The position numbers and the translations under genes are program-made. DNA of 64,000 bases, taken from assembly GCA_964019055.1 (NCBI GenBank), contig OZ025221.1, positions 2,215,713-2,279,712 on the forward strand, in the 5' to 3' direction. This document shows, in pieces, positions 1 to 9,400 of the stretch. The notes under the pieces were generated by a model. It was given only the letters and a program-made list of their open reading frames with translations. It was not told the DNA's origin and ran no database searches. The DNA comes from Anthopleura xanthogrammica (taxonomy: Eukaryota; Cnidaria; Anthozoa; Actiniaria; Actiniidae). How positions within the stretch are numbered: position 1 is the stretch's first letter; each line of letters starts with the position of its first letter.

Positions 1-117
1 GGGATGGTACACTTACATCAGCCGAGAGGTTTCATGCTTCAATGAAAAAAATTAATAGTAATGAAAATGAATGAATCATTATTTACTATTTAATATCCCA
101 ACATTTCCAAATTTCAG

Positions 118-1350
118 AAAAAAATTGGTTACATCAAGAAAGCTACCAAGATATGCCAAGAAGAGTATAGTGGTGATATTCCCTCTACTATCGAGGGATT
201 GGTTGGTCTACCTGGTGTTGGTCCTAAGATGGCATATATTTGTATGAACGTTGCATGGGACAAGTTAACTGGAATCGGAGTTGATACCCACGTCCATAGG
301 ATATCCAATAGGCTTGGATGGGTGAAGAAGCCTACAAAATTGCCTGAAGAGACTAGAATAGCTGTAGAGGAATGGCTACCAAGGTATAATATGTACCCCT
401 TATTATATTCATTTTACAGGGCTTGAATGGCCAGTCAGTCGCTGGTCAAATTAGTTTTAGCTTGGTCTTTCCCCATTTTTTTCTCAACGTTACTGGTCAT
501 AAAGTCAGTTGATTTGATCAGACAGGTTACAGACGATTGTCCATTGAACGGCTGTTATTTCGAACCCTGTCATACATTTTATTATCTTGCTTCCTATTTT
601 CTGAGAAAATTCAGCAAATCTTTCTACCAGGTCTATGACAAATGGAACAGTTTTTAACTGCATTTATTTTTTTCCAGTCCAGTACCCAAAAAATTGTGCC
701 TTCTGATTGGCTGTTGAAGCGGGTGGTATTTTTATTTTTGCCCATGTTCAAGTATTCTGAGATCGTCTGCACGCATGCGCATGAGATAACAGATTCCTAC
801 ACAACAACAACAAAAAAAACATTTCAAAACAAGTGGAAGGGGGGTGGGGGTGGGGAATAAATAATTTATTTGCCATCCTAAAGTTGATCCTGATAGGGAA
901 AACCTTACCCCTGGTCTTCAATAGACCCCTAACCTCATGACATTTCATACCTAAACTACCACAATCCTTTTCAAAATCTCTTTTCATATTCAAATGTGAA
1001 AACTCCTTTGAGAATACCAAGACAATAGTGAAAATTCGCACAGCAAACAATGCTACCGAAAGGGATTCTGGAAGTGTAGGTATAAAACGTCATCATGCTT
1101 GAGGCCTACATACGACCAAGTTAAGGCCATTAGGCCATTAAATAACCTCCAAGTATTAATCTATATTATCAACCATTAAGTTTTATTTCTGTTCGACAGG
1201 GATCAATGGAGCGACCTAAATGTGTTACTGGTAGGGTTTGGTCAACAGACATGCCAGCCTGTCAAACCAAAGTGTATTTCATGTCTGAACTGCAAGATAT
1301 GTCCAGAAGGACGACGACAGACTAAGGGAAAAACAGTCACACAAACTTAA
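118..1350 (+). CDS. NTHL1: Endonuclease III-like protein 1 (NTHL1), last two exons; 5' part outside window
   Basis: Bifunctional DNA glycosylase/AP lyase of base excision repair that removes oxidised pyrimidines in nucleus and mitochondria. Exon 118-383 follows a TTTCAG acceptor and encodes the helix-hairpin-helix GPD core: LPGVGPKMA, with the expected catalytic lysine, then [14 protein letters not shown], with the expected catalytic aspartate, ending in EEWLPR. The donor is at 384. Exon 1200-1350 resumes in frame (AG|G, arginine) with [18 protein letters not shown] and carries the 4Fe-4S ligand spacing C-x6-C-x2-C-x5-C, followed by a short basic tail and TAA at 1348. The exon junction falls exactly where vertebrate NTHL1 is continuous in sequence. 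The first part of the protein is missing only because the window starts here. The 816-bp intron (384-1199) shows a G-rich run at 838-856 and nothing else recognisable. Family assignment is very secure. Confidence 0.95.
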
Positions 1351-1369
1351 TGATCTAAAAATGTATAAT

Positions 1370-1727
1370 GGACCCCTGGGGGACACTAGAGAAAAACGTT
1401 TGCGCATGCGTACCTTTCAGCATGCTTCCCAAGAATTTATAGAGTTTTAGTGAGAAAATAAATGCTTGTTTTCTCCGAGTATACAAAAAATTTTGTGGGT
1501 ATACTTTTGTGAGACCAAGATAATGTGTTAACAAAGACAATATGAAAGAATTAGCCTTAAGTTTCAAGAACTGACTTTAAGTTTTGGCATTTTGTAAAGA
1601 GTATTCTTCAGGCAAGTGTGAAAGTCAAATTTGTATATTTTTAGAATAGCACGAAGACGCTTTCGACTAATTTGCATACGGACTTAGAGCATGCGCAGAC
1701 ATTTTTCGCACGTGTCCCCCTGGGGAT
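1370..1727. mobile_element. MITE-like inverted-repeat element just after NTHL1
   Basis: Left end GACCCCTGGGGGACAC with downstream TTTGCGCATG is matched in inverse orientation by CATGCGCAGACA...GTGTCCCCCTGGGGA at the right end. It starts only about 20 bp after the NTHL1 stop codon and contains an AATAAA at 1457-1462, so it may form part of the NTHL1 3' UTR. No coding capacity is seen. The family is not recognised. Confidence 0.6.
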
Positions 1728-1972
1728 CAAAATAATTAAAAATGAAAAATATTACAAAATATTTCAAAATATTGTTTTGGTCCCCAGTGCAAGGGGTCTA
1801 TATATATATACACATGGAAAAATGTTTTGACTTGAGGAAATATGACAAGATATTTTGTGTAAATATTAGACAAATTTTACACAGAAACCCAAAATAGTTT
1901 TTCTCTTAACTTTCTAACACTCGAAGACTGCACTGGACATTGCAGAAAGTTTACTGGAAAACCACAAGATGT

Positions 1973-2867
1973 TTAAAGGGGCACTTGGATGAAAATCGAT
2001 GAAAATTGGAAATGCCTTGAAACTTGGTTAAACTTATCTATATGGCCGCAATAGTAGCCAAGCAACATATTTTCTTCACAGTCAAAATTTGCGGATAAAA
2101 ATTATATATATTTTTCAGCATCTAAATTGTGAGTAAATGACGTCATTTACTCGACCCTATTGTTCTTTTAGTTTTTAAACCAAAATTTCTCAACTGTGAG
2201 TGGCTCCCAGGCTAAAATTTTTGCCAATCTGCTTTTCATAATCATGATTGAGTCATATTATTCTTAAAGGGGGACTAGTACGAAAATCGTTCAAAATTTA
2301 ATTCGGCTGAAACTTTCCTAGAATAATCTCTAAGGGTCTAATAAACACTGGTTAAAGTTTTTTCTTGATATTCCGAAGGGAAGTATTATATTTTTACGAA
2401 TTTTTAAAGAAGTCAGTGACGTCATTTACTCAACACCATACATCGCTCTATACATTTCCCTGTATTTTGTGATCAAAATATTCGCTCGTTCCATACTCAA
2501 TACTGAAAAAAGAGACTTAAAAAACAATTGTAATCACAATAAACGTCAGTAAAGTCTTTCAGCCAACCTTTGGGCTTTATAGAAATAAAATAAATCAAGA
2601 AGTTATTTACAAAGAAATGTATGGAGCGGTGTTTAGTGTTGAGTAAATGACGTCACAGACTCCGTTAAAGATTCGTAAAAATATAATACTTCCTATCAGA
2701 ATATCAAGAAAAAAAATGATCTAGTGTTTATTAGACCCTTAAAGATCATTCCAAGAAAGTTTCAGCCGAATTAAATTTTGAGCGATTTTCGTACTAGTCC
2801 CCCTTTAAATACTTGAACTATTCGGACTTTCAAAATATGGGGCGTTTTCATCCAAGTGCCCCTTTAA
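1973..2867. mobile_element. Outer MITE with TTAA flanks (piggyBac-like)
   Basis: Left end TTAA-AGGGGCACTTGGATG is mirrored by CATCCAAGTGCCCCT-TTAA at the right end. TTAA duplications with terminal inverted repeats are the signature of piggyBac-type transposition. The element has no ORF and is interrupted by a second TTAA element at 2264-2808. Confidence 0.75.
2264..2808. mobile_element. Inner MITE with TTAA flanks, nested in the outer one
   Basis: Left end TTAA-AGGGGGACTAGTACG is mirrored by CGTACTAGTCCCCCT-TTAA. The inverted arms are long (roughly 200 bp with mismatches, including the copies of GAGTAAATGACGTCA near the centre). It is a foldback, non-coding element inserted inside the 1973-2867 element, so it is the younger of the two. 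Confidence 0.75.
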
Positions 2868-3340
2868 TTTGTTGAGTGAGTGGAATTCTTCTTCCCAAAC
2901 AGTGTTATTTTATTTTTCAAACTAAATGGGCCTTACTCACGCGGCGGTCTTGTTTATTCTCATGGGAATAAAAACCTTTGTTTAACCTGCATAAACTTAA
3001 TCTCAAGTGCTTTAATGTGAGGCTCTGCTTTGAAAAATCTATTGTTCCAGTCAAGATGGCAGCCGCATAAGCAAGGCCCATAGGCCATTCACACTGACAA
3101 GTCATGTGATCCAGTAATGCTTACCATTGTTGCATTGCTACGTGCTGATTGAGACACATCATAACCAGTTAATCCACACTAGACGACTTTTAATCAAATC
3201 AATCATTACAGTTCTCCCATGTACATGTACAGTAGCTTCATATTACAGGCCCTAGCTAACTTTAATAATCCCAGATGTTAAAGATATGATAACTAGCTGT
3301 AAGCTAGTGTGGGCTGCGTCAGTGTTTCTAATGAAACAGT

Positions 3341-3394
3341 TGTGATAAAAAGATAAATTTTACACCGTAAAAAAAAAATAATAATAATAAAAAA

Positions 3395-3442
<48 letters not shown>

Positions 3443-3754
3443 TTTGGGTTTCAGATAAAGTGAAACTTTTTTCCAATCTGGCCTGATAAATTAATTACAT
3501 CACATTACAATAAATAAGTAAATAAACTGCCTATACAAAGATTCTAAACTAATTAACTAACCTAATTATCAATAAATTACAAATATATAGATATAGATAT
3601 AAATTGGTCTTTGGTGCTATGAAAGAAAGATCACTTACTGACGTTTCGGATGATAGCCCTTCATCGGAGTAAAGGACAAAGGACTAGCGTCCGAAACTTC
3701 AGTAAGTGATCTTTCTTATTTTTTATGGTGTAAAATTTATCTTTTTATCACAAC
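3341..3754. mobile_element. Foldback element with its left arm split by an insertion
   Basis: The right arm (about 3655-3754) reads as the inverse of TGTGATAAAAAG, ATTTTACACC and AAGAAAGATCACTTACTGA in one continuous run. The left arm has the same blocks but separated by about 250 bp (3372-3624) containing a (TAA)n tract and a LINE-tail-like sequence. A partial copy at 25793-25880 has the uninterrupted order. The motif ACTGACGTTTCGGACG is a dispersed repeat in this window (also near 49998). Confidence 0.65.
3379..3432 (+). repeat. (TAA)n microsatellite
   Basis: Runs of TAA/ATA repeat with A-rich interruptions, at the start of the segment inserted in the foldback element. It is followed by AACAAATCTTTATTTGG, resembling a LINE 3' end in reverse orientation. 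Confidence 0.85.
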
Positions 3755-4053
3755 AATCCCAGATGTTGTTAATTTAGTTAATCCCAGATTCGTTTCTATA
3801 TCTACATGATGAGACAAGTTCCTTTTTTTTGTTCAGTGAGCAGTGATGCGGTTGGCAGATGACAAATTTTTCATTTAGGCATAAATTGCATCGCTTGCTT
3901 GCGCTGTTGTAAGTATTGGTTCGTGATATAATTTGCCATGTTATCTCATAAAACGAAATAATGAAAACAGTGCTGTAGCGTAACACTAGCTAGAGTCTTG
4001 ATTACTTTATGCAGCAAATACCAGTACAGATGAATGTACTGTACACTGATCAA

Positions 4054-5022
4054 CTAATCATTAGTTGGATGCATTCTGTTTCCAAGCAAAAGTTCCCCAA
4101 TTTCATGCCAACTTTTAGCTTCATATAGTACACCATTATTGTCAGATTTACTAGAAATAGCAATACTTGAATCACATTGCACTGAACAACAGCTTTCATG
4201 ATGATTGTACAACTCAAAAAGGGGTAGTAACTTAATGCCAAAAGCTTTGGCTACTTTTCTCATAGTGCTTGAATTCCCAATAACTATTCCTACATCTGCT
4301 TTAAGGAGAGGGAGCAAATCTCCAATTGAGTCTCCAATATATACTGTAAGACCCTCGGTCTTTTCTCCTTCGACAAGCCTCATAAATTCAAATTCTTTGT
4401 CAAGTGATGTTGAAACATGATCATCAATTTGACCCGTTGATTTATTATCCTCTGTCGGAAAGTTATTTCCAGAAATTCTCAGATGTTTCAACTGTCCAAG
4501 AACTATCTGGATCAAGTCTTTAGACCAGTTAAATGATATTAAATTCAATGGCAGATTTATTTGTCCAAGTACCTCCACACAACCAGGGCTAAGTTGAACT
4601 TTTTTAGCAATTTGTTGAATTCCTTCTTTTGAAATGCCAGCAAGAAGACCACTTGCTTCAACATTTTTAGTAGATTCAGAATCAAATTTGTGTGTTTCCA
4701 TGAGAAAAGATTTCAAACCCTCGATATTTAGGTTTCCATTTTCTGAATGTGGAACTTTTTCTAGGAGCCTTTTGATAGTTTCTTTATGGCCTTTGAGATA
4801 TGTATTGCCCAAGGATTCCCATTCCTTGTCTATTGTTTTTGATTCGGCATCAGAGGCACTTCTGTAAGTATCAGTGGCCTTATAGTACAGACCTGTGGTG
4901 TCTTCGACAGTACATGTAGCATCAAAATCAAAAGCTAGAAGACGCAGTTTCAATCCAGGCCAATCTCTGGAACATGTACTCTTCTCCATCTTCACACTTG
5001 ACAATGCAGTAATTTTGTTCAT
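4054..5022 (-). CDS. HAD-family phosphatase related to the C-terminal half of plant TH2 (thiamine monophosphate phosphatase-like)
   Basis: A single-exon ORF of 322 residues. HAD motif I is LLAFDFDATCTVEDTT near residue 32 (nucleophile DxDxT). Motif II is probably the serine of LISFNWS near 164, and motif IV is YIGDSIGDLLPLLKADVGIV near 235-255. The C-terminal WHEIGELLLG also matches the plant protein. The whole length aligns in my memory to the phosphatase half of Arabidopsis TH2, which dephosphorylates thiamine monophosphate. The TENA/THI-4 half present in the plant enzyme is absent here. ATG at 5022 is chosen as the longest start; a second ATG lies 11 codons downstream (MEKSTC). The likely role is thiamine salvage in the cytosol or mitochondrion, inferred from family only. 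The lack of introns is unlike its neighbours and could reflect a retrocopy or an old transfer. It is divergent from tepsin, with about 1.45 kb between starts. Confidence 0.85.
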   Translation of the reverse strand: MNKITALSSVKMEKSTCSRDWPGLKLRLLAFDFDATCTVEDTTGLYYKATDTYRSASDAESKTIDKEWESLGNTYLKGHKETIKRLLEKVPHSENGNLNIEGLKSFLMETHKFDSESTKNVEASGLLAGISKEGIQQIAKKVQLSPGCVEVLGQINLPLNLISFNWSKDLIQIVLGQLKHLRISGNNFPTEDNKSTGQIDDHVSTSLDKEFEFMRLVEGEKTEGLTVYIGDSIGDLLPLLKADVGIVIGNSSTMRKVAKAFGIKLLPLFELYNHHESCCSVQCDSSIAISSKSDNNGVLYEAKSWHEIGELLLGNRMHPTND

Positions 5023-5054
5023 TCTTATGGCTATGGCAATTAATACTGTCCAAA

Positions 5055-5625
5055 AGAAAAACAGAGATCAACAACAACAAACAACAACAACAATTTATTT
5101 GCACTCAGGTATGAAAGAATTATATGGAAAGGATAATTAAAAATTGCAAAAGAGGAGCACAGCTACCCAAAATAGCTAAGAAGCTAAACGAGTTAGGCAG
5201 CTAAGAGGTCAGAAATTGCAGAAAACAATGTTTACAAAAATGTATGGAGGATGCAAATTGATACACAAAGAACGAAGAAATATAATGAAAAGAAAAGAAA
5301 AAAACAAAAAGACAAAAATTTACGAATGAGCATTAAACAATGAGATACATCAATATTAATATTCGTCGAGAAAAGAATTGATTAGATGTTTTTTGAAGCC
5401 ACCACGCCTACTAGATTTTGATTCATCAGGAATGGAATTCCAGACCTTAGCACCTACATAGCGAATATTGAATTTGCCATAATTTGTTCTAATTTTAGGA
5501 AAAGAGTAAGTGTTTTTGCTAGATAGTCTGGTGTTGTATTGATGTACTCTTTTTATACTTATAAAGAAATCAATAAAAAGGAGAAGGCAAACTATTAGTA
5601 TAAAAATCGTACATAAATAAAGCAT
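5055..5625 (-). mobile_element. LINE (non-LTR retrotransposon) 3' fragment with ORF2 C-terminus remnant
   Basis: Read on the minus strand, 5356-5560 encodes NTRLSSKNTYSFPKIRTNYG, then a YVGAKVWNSIPDE motif and FKKHLINSFL. This is the characteristic end of many CR1/L2/RTE-type ORF2 proteins just after the reverse transcriptase domain. Downstream (lower coordinates) are a 3' UTR-like segment and a (CAA)n-type tail at 5069-5093. No reverse transcriptase domain is present, so it is a 5'-truncated dead copy. Confidence 0.7.
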
Positions 5626-6473
5626 TATGAATAAAAATTAAGTCAATAAATTTGATTATATTCAGTTTAGAGAAAAGGGGAGATGAATGAGCATTATACT
5701 CAGAGATTATATCCGTAAACAAATGTGCATTATCAAAACACTGGGTTATATAATGTAACCTTGAAATTGGCTTCTCTATTGTTACCCCGATCCCACCCCC
5801 CTCACCCAACCCACCACTACCACCACCCCATCCAACCAAGCTCCAATCGTTATTACGTAATGTTTACCAATAAATTCTGTGCCATCGAAACTAAAAGCCC
5901 TCCATCTTAGTTTCACACTGACAAACCGAAATCGAAACTCATTCTTTAGAAATAGATAAAAGAATTCAACAACCATTTATGGATCAAAAGAGTGAAAAAG
6001 AAGAAAGTCCAAGGAGCTGAAAGCACATCCACCATTAAAACTCAATCACGAAGCACTCTTGCTTACTTACTGATAATGAAGAAAAAATCTCTTCTAATTC
6101 GTCTTCCTAGTTTCATTTAACCTGAACGGGTTGGATATTCGAAAAATTCAAAGCTATTTTTGCAAAGATTTCCAACAATCATCTCCAAAAGATCCGATCT
6201 TTGGATCTTGGATGTTTTGACAGGTAAAAAAATGCAGCCAAACTACAGCCGAATACAATCCGAAAAAACGCCATTTTGTTTCGTGATCGGTTCGTAAAGA
6301 CGTTCGTGACGTTCGTAAGATTGATCGGACATCTTCGGATAAACTACGGAGAGAGTCGCATATCCGAAGTATCACCGAGGATATCCGGCCGTCCCTCGAG
6401 AAGTAACCGAATTTCTTGTTATGATGAACGGAATGAACGGGCTTCCTGTGTCGACCAATGACATATTTTCAAA
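5626..6473. other. Gene-free stretch upstream of tepsin
   Basis: Contains a C-rich tract at 5787-5840 (CCACCCC-type) and short GTTCGT/ACGTTCGT repeats at 6289-6320. The tepsin promoter and 5' UTR should lie in its right part. No TATA box or other clear element is seen. Confidence 0.4.
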
Positions 6474-9400
6474 ATGGCGACAGGAATTGGGGAAATGGTA
6501 TCTTCTGCAAAAGTTAAAGTATCTTTTGCTACAAAAGTAAGCAGCTCACCGCCGAATTTTTTTACTATTTAATACAAATAAATATCATTCTTACGATTTG
6601 TGCTGTATTTTTTTCTAGGTACCAATGTTATTGAAAGCAACAGCCGATAATGATACTCCTACACCGGGATATCTTTACCAAGAAATAACGAGTATCCTTT
6701 AATAACGAGCTTAGATTATCACTGCTGCTATATAAATCATTTATTATACACTAATTTAATTAAGATACATCTAGATGAATTAGGATTGACATGAATATTT
6801 TCTAGAATTATACACGATGTGTTACTTCTAATTCACTTTCATTCCTGGTTTAAAGCCTAACTAGAACTTTGCTAAAATCTTTAACTGATATAAAGAGATA
6901 ACCATGGAATCATACTCAAACTGTCATTTACTCTTGGATTTCTTGAGTGGCAGACTAAAGAAATCTTCACCTTATGTAAAATACAAGGTACGTACATGTA
7001 TAGAATCCCTTCCTTCCTTCCTTCCTTCCTTCCTTCCTTCCTTCCATCTAGCCATTTTAATTTAAAATTACTGTATGGAGATATGAACTTTTTGAGCTAC
7101 ATTTTAAAGAACAACCTGTTGCATCCATGCAAAGAGCTAGAAACCGTCATATATTTACTGTTTCATAGCCAATCCTTTTGCAACAAGTAATTAATATGTG
7201 TATTACTATCACTGCATGAGGTATATAGTTTCAAAGCGATTACTTATTTCCATAAGGAATAAGAGCTATAAAAGGAAATGAGCTTGTTTTTGACACAATA
7301 ATTACAGTTCTTCAAAATTCAAGTCAAGTCTGCTTTTGACAAAATTGGCTCCATATTTTTTTTTTCAATTTTCACCATATCAAATTCAATCCTTGTTTAT
7401 GTGAATTTTCTAAATTTTATTTGGATTAAAATTCTTGGAGACGCACGATAAATCATGCAAGAACTACACCATTTGCTCCATCAACGAGTACTGAACGAAA
7501 GTAGGCCGATGGTAATATCATGTTTGTGTCCTATTGTACTTCTGACAATTGGATATGCATACGTGTACATCCTGTACTCAAAAACACAATAAAAAATGAC
7601 AATATTTCACAAAGGAGGTCAAAAGCGCTATTGTTAGATGGAAAGAATCGGACATAAACAAAATATACCATCTGGCCACCATCCATCCACCCAGCCACCC
7701 ATCCATCCATCCATTCATCTATCCATCTATCCATCATCCGTCCATCCGTCCATCCGTCCATCCGTCCATCCGTCCATCCGTCCATCCATCTTCTTTTTGT
7801 GTTAATTCTAATTGATTATTTACAATCATTTAATGACAATATAGGCGCTAAAGATCATGACATATGTATCAGCTAATGGCCAATCAGAATTCAGAAGTGC
7901 ATTAAGACACAAAAACCAGCACATTCGAGAAGCTTCAAGTGAGTACCGGTATAAATTGTACATTAGACTTAGGCCATTTGTCATAATAATTCACAGCTCT
8001 AATTAACCCCTAATTGACAACATCAAAAGGTTCAACCTACGGGTATACATGTAGGCAAGTGGCCTCTTCAACTTACTCCTCAAATTGGCCTTTCCATGAC
8101 ATTCCATAAGCACATGCAGCTTATGTGATTCTCAATAATATATTCTGCAAACTCACTCACTGACAGATATTTCAGTGGCTTGTTGTGAAATTGTTTTTTT
8201 CAAAATTTAAATCAGTGGGTACCTTAATATTTTTGACTAGCGGCAGTGAAAACAAATTCCAATGAGCAACTTGCGACTACCGAGTTTGCAGAATATTGAG
8301 AATCGCAGTAAAGAGTTTTCTGTCAATGTCATCGATTCGAAACACTTTGATTGATGTCTACCAAAACCCTAAGTTATTCCGACAGGAAACTGTAGATTCT
8401 GAGCATGAAATCTTGGTTTCTAAAATAATATGAAAAAGCTCTGCATGGATAACTTTTTGATTTGATTTCATAGATTTTTCTGGCCCCATGGATGCGCTCC
8501 AAGGTGATGCACTCAACCAGAAAGTACGAAAGGCAGCAACTGAGCTTATTGAACTTTTATTCAACATTGAAAACCCTGAATCTTCCCAGCAGTCCTTCAT
8601 AATGTCTGGACCATCAGGAAAGAAGATGGAAGGATTTGGAAATACACCAACAATTCCTGCTTCTAGAAGTGGTGGTTTTATTGATAGAGTTAAAGAATTA
8701 AGCAGCCATATTCCATCTTTTGGGGGATACTTGAAGACAGGCAGTAGTGAAGACTTTATTTCTGGTGAAGGGGGTGTTGGTGATGGGCAGTTTGTTAGCT
8801 TTGGTGAGATGACATCTACTACTGGTAGTTCTTTTGGCTCAGCTTCAAGGGTGGAATTTGTTAACTATAGTGAAAATAAATGGAGTCCACATAAAGAAGG
8901 TAAAAACTCTTCAAGCTTGTTATCGAACCCTGAAACAACCTCTGGGCTGATCTAAGTCAGGGCACGGCTAACTCACAGATCGAACCCTGAAACAACCTCT
9001 GGGCTGATCTAAGTCAGGGCATGGCTTACTCACAGATCAAACCCTGAAACAACCTCTGGGCTGATCTAAGTCAGGGCACGGCTAACTCACAGATCGAACC
9101 CTGAAACAACCTCTGGGCTGATCTAAGTCAGGGCATGGCTTACTCACAGATCAAACCCTGAAACAACCTCTGGGCTGATCTAAATCAGGGCATGGCTAAC
9201 TCACAGATCAAACCCTGAAACAATTAACCTCTGGGCTGATCTAAGTCAGGGCACAGCTAATTTTTGATAATAACCACCTTGTGTTCAGAATATCTTTCTA
9301 TATCTGCTTCTGTTGTAGGCTCTCAATCAATGGCTGCTGAATACAAATCAAGGTATTTAATGATAATGATTAATGTTATTTAATATTAAAAAGAAATAAT

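Noticed and set aside
8922..9258. CRISPR-like array
   Set aside because: Units are contiguous without spacers, and the sequence lies in an intron of an animal gene.
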